NCBI GenBank assembly: GCA_030435675.1 | Contig: CM059621.1 | Span: 6,448,001 to 6,512,000 of the forward strand | Direction of reading: 5' to 3' | DNA: 64,000 nt | Source: Steinernema hermaphroditum | Lineage: Eukaryota; Nematoda; Chromadorea; Rhabditida; Steinernematidae | Shown here: positions 40,604 to 51,887 of the stretch, piece after piece | Layout of the letters: every line of letters begins with the position of its first letter | How positions within the stretch are numbered: the stretch's first letter is position 1 | The notes under the pieces: model-generated | What the model was told of the DNA's origin: nothing | The model's database searches: none | What the model saw: the letters and a program-made list of their open reading frames with translations, nothing else | Translations under genes and position numbers: made by a program

Positions 40604-42060
40604 TGTATGGAACCATGTTGAATATCCCGATTGACAGAGGAAAAATCTGAACATGTCGGTTGGGAACTTTCATAAGCTATTATAAGCACGAAAAATTTTT
40701 GACCTTTGGAAATTACAATCGGAATAATAAAATCCGAGTGACCATTTCATACGGACTTTTAGTGGCGATTTCTACCTGGAATTTCTGAAAATATTCAGAA
40801 AAACACTTGAATGAAAACACGTTTGTTTACCCCGCTGGGATTGAAACGTCAAAATCTTCTTAAAATAAAGCCGTTAATGCTGTGTGCTGATGGTTCCCCT
40901 TCTTCATTATTTGTGTCGACGAGTAGAAAACAGTGGAGATTGTGCGCTCTTAAAGGACGTTTCTCACAGTACTATATGCATGCACTTGTGTTTACAGCGG
41001 GAAGCTCTATTTACCCTTAATTTCTTTGACGGTTCTTAAGTAGCAATTAATTCTGACGCATCCCGTTGGCAGGCAGAAAGGGAGCAGCTGCGTTTCAAAT
41101 GTTATGAGATTCGGAATGTGAACACGTTTTTATCGATTGTGGAAGGAGAAATGGGGGTCGACCATCTTCTTCGCTACGTTGACACCTTTATCAGCATTTC
41201 TAAATTTGCGGTACTGAGTGCCTAAGGTGTATTTCAGGAAAAGGGATCAACGCTAGCTGATTTTTATGAAGTAATGAGGCAGCTTGTTTGTACCCAAAGA
41301 TCCAGAGACCTCTCACATGAAGGCGAAGAAGAGCCGAAAAGAAACGTATACTTGTGATAGGCCCAGAAAGATGGATGATTCGGAGTCGGGCTGCGCTCCT
41401 TCCCCCCATTTGAAAGATTTGGATGGCGCGCGTGTTCCTTCACAGCATCGATCGCACAACAACTGTTTTCGCTGAAAACATTATTGAGGCCACGTCGGCT
41501 TTCGACGACACGGGGATCCACTTAAAGGGACTGGGGCTGGAAAGGCGAGCTGCATTAGGGAAGACTGCTTTGGGTAAACAGGTCACACACATAGCCGAAA
41601 GGTGAGAGTGGAGAAGTTTAAGCAAACAACGGAGTCGATTTGGCCAGAAATCAAGGGGTTATTTGGGAAAGATCGTATAACATGAAAAATCGATACAACA
41701 CTTGGAGTAAACAAAGATAAATGCGAGGCTGTGTAATGTAGGTGTATATCGGTCAGCATGACAAAGAGTCCCACTCTTGAGGTCATGAATCATTCGAGAG
41801 CTGCATTTCACAGGTGGAATTTCGCAACAGTGGACAGTTTTCGAAAAAGAACCCGACTTTTCATTCGAATTTGAAGTATCAAAATTCGTTATCACGCATT
41901 TGCGACTGAGAATTTGAGAGTTGATCATACTACATAGTGATATGACTGTTAAACGTAGATTTTCCCAAAAAGGCAAAAAATTTCCTCAGACAAATGCCTC
42001 GTACTTTATCAACATGAGAATGGATCTCTGACTCGTCCTCTATTTGTTCTTCACAGGGAA

Positions 42061-42131
42061 TGCTCGCGGCCGGACTCGAACCACCGACCCGCAGGGTGGC
42101 GACCCACCACGTTCGCAATGAGCCACCGAGC
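42061..42131 (-). pseudogene. tRNA-like sequence (tRNA pseudogene or tRNA-derived SINE head)
   Basis: On the minus strand the B box is perfect (GGTTCGAGTCC) and a degenerate A box (TGGCTCATTGCG) is present at tRNA-like spacing. The acceptor stem pairs at only 5 of 7 positions (GCTCGGT with CGCGAGC), the T-stem has a mismatch, and the anticodon loop lacks U33. It is therefore unlikely to be a working tRNA. Copies elsewhere in the genome would make it a SINE head. Confidence 0.6.
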
Positions 42132-42323
42132 CACTGTCAATTTCGTATCTGCAGATGTACTAATACACAATCTTTGCCCTTTGCGTGGTTCAGACATGCA
42201 AGATGCCCTTGCATACTCAGACAGCCGTATACAGACAGTCCCTGCTGTTATAAGGAGCCCTCCCGTAGCTTCTGAACACTTTAGAGGAAAGTGCTGTGAG
42301 ACCCGGTTCACCGAAGAGCAACG

Positions 42324-43998
42324 ATGATCGTGCAGATGCTGGGGATTCTCGTCCATCTGGCCGTCGTCAGCATCTGCATCATCTGTCAAGCGGATTCTGG
42401 AACGCCAAAAAGACAAAGAACAACCAAAACGGCGATCGAAAAAAGCCGCCGAGCAGACATTAAGAAGTCGAAGCGCCCGAGCCGCGAAGTAATAAGCGAT
42501 GAAGAAGCGGCGAATCAAAAGAAACCGATCCGTTCGAAACCGATTCTTTCGAAGGCTTCGAGTTCAGGGTGAGTAACTGACTGTTGAGTTTCTGGTAGTT
42601 GAAATGTGCATTTCAGTGTGACCAAGAGATTGTCGCAGCCGTGCCTGCCCACAAGGGACTCTTCTGTTTACTGCGGAATTTCCAAAACGAAAAAGAAGGG
42701 TGCGTTCGCTCGAAATATATACTCAGGAAATTCATGTTATTTGTTTTGCTAATGTGTGCCCTGTGGAAATGTGTTGAATTTTGCGCGCCGGTTTGGTGAA
42801 GATATTTTTCTTTTCAGATAAATCATTGAGCGACGACGATTCAACCGAATTTGAGACCGTCAACACCACCCGAAAACCAGCCATTTCAAAGGGAATCAAT
42901 GACAAAAAGAAGAAGAAACAGTTTCTGGTCGACGCATCCATCAGCATATCGAGAATGATGAGTAGATCCAAGGATGGGATGAAAAAGAAAGTGAAGAAGA
43001 AGGCCGCTGATGATAGTATGACTGCAGGTGAACGCGTTTTGAAGAAAAAGTCTTCGAAGAAAGGTAGGAGGACAGCATCGAAAGAAAACATCGAAGTCCG
43101 GAAGCGTGAGTTTTTGTTTGGTATCCCATTTCTAGTTCGCTCGTCTTAGCAAATCTCTCTCTACCAAAGGTAGAAAATCTGAAATCCGTCAGATCTGAGT
43201 ATGCGCTCCAGGATACCAAGTCGCGCTCCGCTACTTTGTGTCACAACACAGTCCCAAAGGATCAGCTGCCTCTTGAAGGTATTTCGGTGGTGACAATAAG
43301 AACCGTACCATGATGATTTTAGAATACGACTTGACACTGAACTACATCATCCCTCAAGCCCCTCACTTGGAAAAGGGTAACACATGTCCAATATTTTGTC
43401 GTAGTTTAGAGTCTTGTTTTTCAGAAGTGAGTGAGTGCACAATTGAAAATGAAGTACAGCGGCAGATGGGTTGTGCTGATGACAACAGTGTTGTTCTTGA
43501 GTTAAGAAACGCGTGTGTTCGTCTGATTGACATGTGCAATGAGCGGGAACTGTTTGTTTCGTCTCTAAAAAAAGAAGAATTTGTTTTATTCAAAGACTTT
43601 TGCAAAGGACTGTTTGATGTATCGGATGAAAAGGTTGGTCACTGTCGAACATTTATATGCAGCATTTAACAAAACCATTGCAGGTTGTATCTCTTGCGGA
43701 TAAAATTATTGAAGCAATGCTGTCATCAGAAGTTCTGGCAAACGACCGCGCAGCGAAGAAGGATGTGGCGATTTTGCGAAAGGAGCGACCTTTAGCGAAG
43801 AGTGCTCTTCTCATCGCTCTCGCCGGCAGATCTTGCAAGTGTCCGTCAAATTCTAAAACCTCATCCGGTTCGCGGAAAAGTCATTCGACAACGACGTCAT
43901 CGGGTTCATCAACGAGTCCCAGAAACGTCAGTCCTGCGCCGACTAGCACTAACAGTACAAAAACGTATAAGAGTGAGCCGAAGCGAATGGCACATTAA
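42324..43998 (+). CDS. unknown signal-peptide protein with basic low-complexity region
   Basis: Seven exons: 42324..42568, 42617..42699, 42818..43105, 43150..43278, 43323..43376, 43425..43633, 43684..43998; 440 residues, all phases consistent. The N-terminus MIVQMLGILVHLAVVSICII is a signal peptide. It is followed by a Lys/Arg/Ser-rich region with several poly-Lys runs. An apparently folded, helical segment follows in exons 6-7 (about 267-375, with CTIENEVQ, LIDMCNERELF and DFCKGLFDV), then a Ser/Thr-rich tail. No family is recognised. A poly(A) signal AATAAA lies at 44009-44014. It is convergent with the TMEM254-like gene, 87 bp apart. Confidence 0.75.
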
Positions 43999-44085
43999 TT
44001 GATTGATGAATAAATACGTTTATTTAAATGCAAATTACAAACTATTAAATCATCTCTATGTTACAGTCCTCTCTACCTGAATCGT

Positions 44086-44687
44086 TTAGTTCTTCTGCTT
44101 CTCGTTTTTTGACACTCTGTTGATGAGGATCGACAGCGAAGGGAATCCGAGTAGGAACGTCTGGGCGAACCACTTGAATGTGGCGGAGTGGGAGAGCTGC
44201 AGCTTGTTGCAGAGATGGAGGGCGAAGACGCTTTCTCCGATGTGGGCGACGAGAGCGAAGATGTTCGTGAGCTTCGCGATCCAGTTATGCTGGGTGCCGA
44301 CGTAGTAGAGGAACTGGCCAACGACACTCATGTACTTCACTGGAAGCCATTCGGGATTGTAATAGGTGATCTGAAAGAACGTGTTTGTTAAGTTGCATTG
44401 ATCTGACTTCACTTACAAAGTTGAACACCAAAGCAGGAACAATGATGAGATACCAGATGAAGGGCGCAGTTCTGAAGAATTCGGCCATCTTTGACGCTTC
44501 GGATTCACCACTCTTCTCTACTGGGACGTAACGGCAGTTCAGATACTCGCGGCACGCCTTTTGAACGTGTTTCGAGAGGAACCTGAAAAGAAGAGAGGAA
44601 ACTAGAGCAGTACTAAAAACGACAAACGCGCAGTGGTGCAAAGACGGTGTAAAGAAGAGCCGTCATTAGAAGACCACCGCAAAACAT
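44086..44687 (-). CDS. TMEM254: TMEM254-like membrane protein
   Basis: The clear exons are 44582..44417 and 44370..44086 (phase 0 junction, 46-nt intron). The C-terminal ~95 residues match the TMEM254 family: a helix with AHIGESVFALHLC, then FKWFAQTFLLGFPSLSILI and a charged end. Several membrane spans are expected; function in the family is unknown. The start is uncertain. An ATG at 44687 opens MFCGGLLMTALLYTVFAPLR, but its GT donor (CTGCGC|GTTTG) gives phase 0 while the next exon needs phase 2. Either a non-canonical donor is used, or translation starts inside the second exon (ATG before AEFFRTAPF). That ATG lies 3 bp after the stop codon of the dehydrogenase gene. Confidence 0.72.
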
Positions 44688-44690
44688 CGT

Positions 44691-46107
44691 CTACCACAGA
44701 TTCAGCACTCTGCAACACACGGACGCGCGAGAGGAACGCCGAAGAGCGAGATCCACCGGCCGATGCGTGTGGGCGATCTTTCCAGATGCCAACGGTGGAC
44801 CACTGTAGGAATCAGGAGAGAAGAACGAAGGAGAGGAACCGATCGATATCGCCGAGGACGACGAATCACTTTTGCGCGCGCCGCTTCTCCCACTCACAGT
44901 TTGCAGTGTGCGATAATGGTGATGTAGTTTGGAACGAAGGCGATGACTTTCTCCTTGAGGACGGCGTCGACGATCTCGCGCGAACAGCGGTTGATCGACA
45001 TGAACGGCACCCATCTGAAGAGGCTAATTGGGGTGGGAGAGCGAGGAAGCCGGTTGCCTCGAAGTGGGGCGCATTCCCATGTTGAGGATCATTGGGGTCC
45101 GTGCGAAGTATGGGCATACGGTAGTGCAGGCGACGCCTTCCACGCCGCGGTCACGCAATTCCATTTGAAGACATTCCATGATGCCACGAACGGCAAATTT
45201 TGTGGGGCTGAAAGAGAGGATTACGGTAGATCTCCTGCAGTGTTTATGTACAAGGTACCACAAAAATCCAGACAGTGGTGTGTCTACTAGACAAACAGAC
45301 GATGACAATCATTTTGTCGAGCAGGCCTGTGTGAGATTGGTCGGTTTCCCACCTTCTCCGCACTGATTCATACCGCAAAATGACTGTCATAGTGCTTGTC
45401 TGAGAGAGAGACTGTTTGTCTGTTGTTTTGCGACATCCTGTTTTAACCTACCAGTAGGCCATTCCATAAGTTTCTCCGTAGAATCCAGCGATCGAGGAGA
45501 TGGCTACGATTTGTCCCACGTTTCTCTCTTCCATGGACGGAAGGAACGCCCGGATCGTCTTCAAATCAGTCATTACAAACCTCGAAGGCACGAACTTACA
45601 TTGATGGTTCCCATAATATTGACGTCCATGGCCATCTTGAGTTGTTTAGTGCTCAACTCCATAAGATGTCCGAAGCTGAGGACAGCCGCGTTGCAAATGA
45701 CGACATCTACGGCTCCGACGCTTCTTTCTATCTGCTGGCCACAGGCGGTCATCGCCAAATCGTCCGAAATATCGCACTGTCGAGCGAAAGCGTGGCCATG
45801 CTGCTCGTTGATTGTCTTCGCCGCCTGTTCAGCCTTGTCCTACAAATTGAAACGGTTTCATTCGTACAGTAACATTCTGTACCTTATCGATATCAACAAT
45901 CACGACGTTAGCCCCCAAATCGATGGCAAGGATCTCGGCCATTCTCTGACCGAGTCCGGAGGCGCCTCCCGTGATGACGACGACCTTCCCGCGGACATCC
46001 TTCCGCTTCAACGTCAGCCATCGGACGAGATCCAGAGGGATGGCGACGAATAGCAGATGGAGGAGAATGCCCAGAGTACTCGTCAGCTTCAGCCACTTGT
46101 CTTTCAT
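44691..46107 (-). CDS. dhs: short-chain dehydrogenase, RDH10/SDR16C type
   Basis: Exons 46107..45883, 45839..45600, 45558..45452, 45207..45058, 45014..44898 and probably 44802..44691; about 316 residues. The N-terminus has a hydrophobic membrane anchor (about 10-32). The cofactor motif TGGASGLG (about 47-54) and VIVDID favour NAD(H). Further motifs are CNAAV, the catalytic serine in ISSIAG, and the YxxxK pair in AYCPTKFAVRG. Members oxidise retinol or similar lipids at the ER or lipid droplets; the substrate here is unknown. Intron 4 appears to use a GC donor (TCGAG|GCAACC), the only junction keeping frame. The last exon is uncertain, since an alternative acceptor at about 44713 gives a shorter end with the same stop. 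Confidence 0.88.
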
Positions 46108-46759
46108 GTTCTTTCAGCACACACCTGGGTGCAATAATAGACGAACCAAAGATTCGGGAACTGTGTCAAGGTCTCGCTTGATTGAACCGTCAAATCAATT
46201 TGTGCACGCCTAGTCTCCTATAGTGTAGTGCCTGATTTCCACAATGATACTTCTTGTTTTGTTACAGTTTTTACGGACAGTCGTAAAAACACCATGTGAC
46301 CAGAGCACAGCGATCAGCCAGGAGCGGCCTATCGCGCTCTTCTTTCTAAAGATCGATCGAAAATTTTGTATCACATCGTCACAAATTGATGTTTACCACC
46401 TCGACCTCTGGTCGACCGCTCTATCGAGCGTTTTTTGTCTGTGTCTAGCAGACGCCACAGCGTTTGTCTACTTTGGTCGGGCCACGGCGACGCGTTCTCT
46501 TCGTTTTCCAGCTGATTTCCAGCATGAATTCGCCTCAGGATGCGCTTATCGATTCCTCTTAAAGGAAGCAAAGATCACGTGTTTTTCGATTTATTTGTTT
46601 CCTTGAGGCAAGCAGTGGGGATGCTTCTTCACCGATAAGAAAACCTCTGAACGCTTCCGTTAATTTGTGTTTGTGCACCGGACCTTCGCGCGTTCATATC
46701 AACGCCTTTCCAGGGTGATTTAATCGAAACGTGAGTTGCGAAGCTCGCTAAGCACTACG
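46108..46759. promoter_or_regulatory. divergent intergenic region between the SDR and AMMECR1 genes
   Basis: 652 bp between divergent start codons, so it should hold both promoters. A group of GTCT/AGAC words (ttgtctgtgtctagcagacg) lies at 46432-46475. I see no TATA box or exon. Confidence 0.45.
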
Positions 46760-47553
<794 letters not shown>

Positions 47554-47763
47554 CCACATGGAGTTAACCCTGAGTAACCCAAAATTAACCTTGGAGAACA
47601 TGTACATATCAACACCTACAGTTACCGAACCGATCATTTAAAGAGACACCCCTCTCATCTAACGGATCACAACATACTTCGCCTACTCTCGTTTCCGTAA
47701 ATAAACGATGAAAATCAATTTTAAATCCTAACCTCTATATTTACAACAGTGTGCACAGTGGAA

Positions 47764-48499
47764 TCAATCTTCGTGCAGCTTGAGCGTGTAGAACTTGCGC
47801 GCAGTCTCATCCATAGCCAGCTCGACGGCGGCGTCGATAGGCTTCACGATGAACGGGATAGCTCCGAGACCGATGGCTGTGGTGACAATTTTGCGCATTG
47901 AGGGTGGAAGAGAGGTGCTTCTGAAAGGGCTCGACATGAGCGTGACTTAGAGTTAGTGGCTCACCGTTTGAGAGCGAATGCCGACAAAGCGCAGAGGCGG
48001 TTGATGGTGAATCCGGGTACGATTACGGATGCGAAACCTTGCCATAGGAGAGTGTCAGCGGCCGTGAGGCTCACTTGCTTTCGACGTTCATCGGCAGATG
48101 TCCATGGGAGCTGAAAATAACACACAATCACTTATTTTCGCCTTTGTCACGAATTCGTCAGCTTTTGGCGAACTTGTCTAAGAGCGCCCAAGCAGTCGGC
48201 GATCAAGACAAAGCAAAACGAGAAACAGCCCAGGAACAGGAAACCACTTAGGAGCAATACATGAAAATCAAATCACTCACCTTGTAAGTTTTGCGGCTCT
48301 TGTCCAAAGTGTCGGCACAGACGTACCCGATGCTGACGACATAAGAGAGGCGCACCAGCGAAACCGGAACCAGAGAGCGAAAGGCCTCTCCGACCTCGTT
48401 AGCGTAGCCGAGAAGGCGAATCGGCGTATCACGATAGATATCAATCTGTCGAAGCTCCTTCTGCACTTCCTCGCCGATGTCCTTTCCAGTGGCACTCAT
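47764..48499 (-). CDS. mtp-18: mitochondrial fission process protein MTFP1/MTP-18
   Basis: Exons 48499..48281, 48110..47965, 47920..47764; 173 residues. It carries the strongly conserved MTP18 block RLLGYANEVGEAFRSLVP (about 28-45), then LSYVVSIGYVCADTLDK, GFASVIVPGFTINRLCAL and AIPFIVKPIDAAVELAMD. The protein is an inner mitochondrial membrane protein that promotes fission with DRP1. Length and motif order are normal, and all three exons are in phase. It is divergent from the ADAR gene, 604 bp between start codons. Confidence 0.94.
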
Positions 48500-49005
48500 G
48501 GCTACAGCTCAGAAGCAGAATCGATCGAACCGGCCGGAGAGACGAAACTCTTATCACACGCCCCTCTCATTTTCGCCAAAAAACTTTGCTGCTAGGAGCG
48601 ATAGGTCGATGTTTACCAGTGATCGACGATCTCGAGACGTCGAGACCGCCGGAAAAATGTCTGTCGTCTGAACTGCTTATTTGCAGCTGTTCGACAGTAG
48701 CGGTTGCTTTTTTGAAATTTGCATCGCTTGGCGATGTACTCTTCGTACTTTGCGTGAAAACTAGCTTGGCTTTTTAGCTTCATTTTATTAAACCGAACTG
48801 TTATGTGCGATTTTTCGCTTGATAACTAAATATCAAGACTGCTTGGGAATACATGGCGTTTTTGCTTTTTGCCTTACTTTTTGCGAAATTTCTGAATTAT
48901 GGTTTCTTAGCCACCGCATCAGTTATCCCAGACAAGTAAATTCTCCAACTTTCTCAATTTTTTCGTCTTCTATATGCATTTCCTTTGCATGAAAAGAAAC
49001 AAACT
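48500..49005. promoter_or_regulatory. divergent mtp-18 / ADAR promoter region
   Basis: Intergenic DNA between divergent genes. It is moderately AT-rich, with no exon on either strand. The inverted repeat at 49006-49050 lies at its ADAR end. Confidence 0.45.
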
Positions 49006-49050
49006 TCGGACAAACATATCACGTGCATGTTACGTGATATGTTTGTCCGA
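49006..49050. repeat. perfect 19-bp inverted repeat (hairpin) in the ADAR 5' region
   Basis: TCGGACAAACATATCACGT (49006-49024) is followed by a 7-nt loop and its exact reverse complement (49032-49050). Outside this, tttgcatg (48984-48991) and catgcaaa (49053-49060) could pair again after an internal loop. The arm contains CACGT next to ATATC. It lies 27 bp before the acceptor GCATTTCAG (ends 49078), so a transcript starting upstream would carry it in the outron. Confidence 0.95.
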
Positions 49051-49103
49051 GCCATGCAAATAATCTCTGCATTTCAGCCTCACACAGATAAGTACGGAGC
49101 ATA

Positions 49104-51722
49104 ATGAGTCCCGCAGTCAAGCGCGAGGAGAAGGTTGGCAAGTTCTATCGCTATCCGCATTACTTTGTCAATCATTGCAGCGCGTGACGTTCCAAGAAGA
49201 GCCAACTGTAGTTGAGTTCGACGACGACTGCAATTCGACGAGAAACGATGATAAACAGGACGCTTATTCGGCTGTATTCGCTTCTTTGCGTGAACGCGGT
49301 TTGATCGAGAGCTACAGCAGCTTCGAGAGCTCTAATTGCAAGTGTGCTGTTTGCTTGGTGAACAAGGTGAATCTGCTATTGTCCAGTTCTGCTATTTCGG
49401 TGTCGCCTTTCAAATAACGTGCCGTAGATTCTTGTGGAAAATGAAAATAAGTTTTGAATTTTTCAGTTCGGCAGAATGGAAATCGAAAAGACGCAAGAAA
49501 ACGAAACTGGCCCCGATATACCCCTTGTGGAGCCAAGCAGTGTGGTTTACGACCGAGAAGAGGCTATCAAAGCCAAAGGCATAGAGCTGTGGGCGAACGG
49601 GTTCCTGGGCACGCTTGAAGGCCGAGTAAGTGACCGGACCGTCGGCTATCTCCAGGTCATCAAGAAGCCGGCCGACATAGCCTTGAGAGAATTCTGCCAG
49701 AAGCGGCGCCGTGCAATTCCTGAAATCAACACATTTGAGCACAAACTGCCAAAGAAGAACCCCGTATTCATTGGCTACGTCATACATCCAGAATCGGAAA
49801 ACGGAGCAATCTTCGGATGGCCACAAGCGACGAAAAAAGTCGCCAAAGCTGTGTGCGCTTTGGTGTACTTGGACTACGTGTTTGCTATGGAGAACGCAAA
49901 AGTTGGGTTGATGCCGGGCACCCCTAAGATGAGCGAGGACAGCGAACCCACGCCGAAGAAAAGTCGCCTGAATACCGCGGATTCTCCTGCGCCGCAAGCG
50001 CAAAGTGCTGAAGAAAACAGCGAAAACGATATGGCCACCGAAGAATTAAGTGACCGAACTGTTGCGTTCCTGAGGAATTGCAAGAAGTTGCCAGTTTCTG
50101 TCTTGCAAGAATTTTGTGTCAAGAAATACAAGAGGCATCCAGAATACACTGAACAGAGAACTCTCGAGGGGTAGGACTAGTCCGTGTGAGCTCCGTTATG
50201 TGTTCTTTCTTCAGCAAGTTCATTTACAATGTGGCACTACCGAGCGGCTCAAGTGTGATGGGATTGCCACAGGTCAAGAAGTATGCAAAGCACAGTGGAG
50301 CGCGCAAGGCGATCGATCTCCTGATTCAAACTGGCGAACTGACAGATGTGGACATGCAAAGTTTCTCTCCTTTCGAAGGTTACGCCGATATCGTAGACGG
50401 TCTTCACACGAAGGAACCGCTACGATTCACTGATAAGCTGTCCCTTCCTCGATTTATGTATGCACAACTCCTGAGCGCCGTGAAAGAGGTGAGATACCGT
50501 TAAGGATTGTGTTTATTAACCGTCGCATATTCAGAATTTGAAACTTTTCGTTAACCGCGACATCAACAACCGAATAGCCGGATTCGTACTGCTCGATTCG
50601 ACGGGCGATTTCGAAGTCATCGCCTGGGCCACCGGATCAAATCAGTTCAATGTGCCATCGGCGACGCCCGGCACTACACCTCTTCGCGACTCTCATGCTG
50701 AAATCCTCGCCAGACGAAGCCTAATGCGCTATCTTTACTATCAAGTGCAGCTCTTCCGGCACAATCCTAAAGCATCAGTCTTCCGAAGGCCTACTGAAGG
50801 AAAGCTAGAATTGAAGCCCAACTACAGCATCCACTTCTTGTGCAGTTCGGCGCCCTGCGGAAACGCAACCTGCTTTGCTGACCACGTGGACGAGCAATGT
50901 GACCCCAAGGAACATGTGGCTGACATCACAAAGCACACCGAGCTCCAGGTTAAGGTTCCCGATTGTATGTGTCCTTAGTGTTTTTTTGCTGGCTAACCAC
51001 AACGATTTTAGCAACTGAAACAGTTATACTCACTGACGCCACGCGGGACGACAAGACAGCTCTTATGTCGTGCAGTGACAAAATGCTGAAATGGAACACT
51101 TTGGGTGTGCAAGGATGCCTTCTTACTCAGTTCGTCAAGCCCATTTACATATCGTCGTTCACTTTCCAACATGAATTCGTGAGCAAGCAGGTCACGAGAG
51201 CGTTGTGTTGCCGCGCCACAGGGCTCAGTTTCGACGCTGAAGGCTATAAAGTGAACCACGCACGCTATCACACTTCCTTCATTGTATGACGGCTCCATTC
51301 AAATTCTGATTATAAGCGGCGTTTCAGAAGGGACAAGATCCCCCGGATCATTGTTCACATCAACCAAATTCGGCCAATTGGAATGCTATGGAGAAAACAG
51401 TAGAGATAACAAATACAGTCGACGGAATGGAAGTGGCTGGGTAAGTGATTCAGGATATCCCCGTGCCTCACATTGCTCGGAGTTGAGTTGTAAACTGATG
51501 TCATTATTTTTCAGAGGGGATTCACGATTATCACGGAATAAGTTATTCATCCTCTTCAAGAGTACACAGAAGACCGCTTTTGACGCCGAAATACCTCCAG
51601 GTCTCTCCTACTCCGCCGTCAAGGAACATACACCCGATTACAACGAGATGCAAAAGAAGTTCAAGTCGTTTCTGAGCAATGCTGGCCATGGCGACTGGCT
51701 CGATGTGGCTGTCCTTCCTTAG
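49104..51722 (+). CDS. adr: ADAR adenosine deaminase with two dsRNA-binding domains
   Basis: Exons 49104..49133, 49181..49366, 49467..50170, 50215..50488, 50535..50964, 51012..51283, 51328..51440, 51515..51722; 738 residues. Two dsRBD-like domains lie at about 128-215 and 267-345 (the second with LQEFCVKKY and [13 protein letters not shown]). The deaminase domain starts at about 399. Zinc and catalytic residues are present: HAE (His452, Glu454), PCG (Cys506) and SCSDK (Cys562), followed by [11 protein letters not shown]. The enzyme converts adenosine to inosine in dsRNA in the nucleus. The architecture resembles C. elegans ADR-1, but ADR-1 lacks key catalytic residues whereas this one keeps them. 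A GTAAGT inside exon 3 (49627) could serve as an alternative donor. Confidence 0.94.
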
Positions 51723-51887
51723 ATCATAACTTGTTTCACCATGTATATCCATAGATAATCTCGCTGGTTCTGTACGTATAGTTGATCTCAGCGTGCCACC
51801 GCTCGGTGACGCGATCTGTCCATGAATGCAGTTTGTCTGCTCTTTGCGTGTCCTCTTTCGCCTTTACGGGGTGGGGAGCGGTCGTAT

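Larger units (their letters stand above)
36496..42060. other. repeat-rich gene-poor region
   Basis: No gene is supported over about 5.5 kb. It contains two copies of a ~300 bp repeat (separate entries) and several scattered copies of a shorter motif of the form GATTCGGAGT...GCGCTGTTCCA at about 37153, 37526, 38089, 39258, 40271 and 41379. A fragment near 38960 is related to one near 39310 (ttgattggcaaacg...aaacgt...gtttgca). This looks like an island of one repeat family. Confidence 0.5.
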
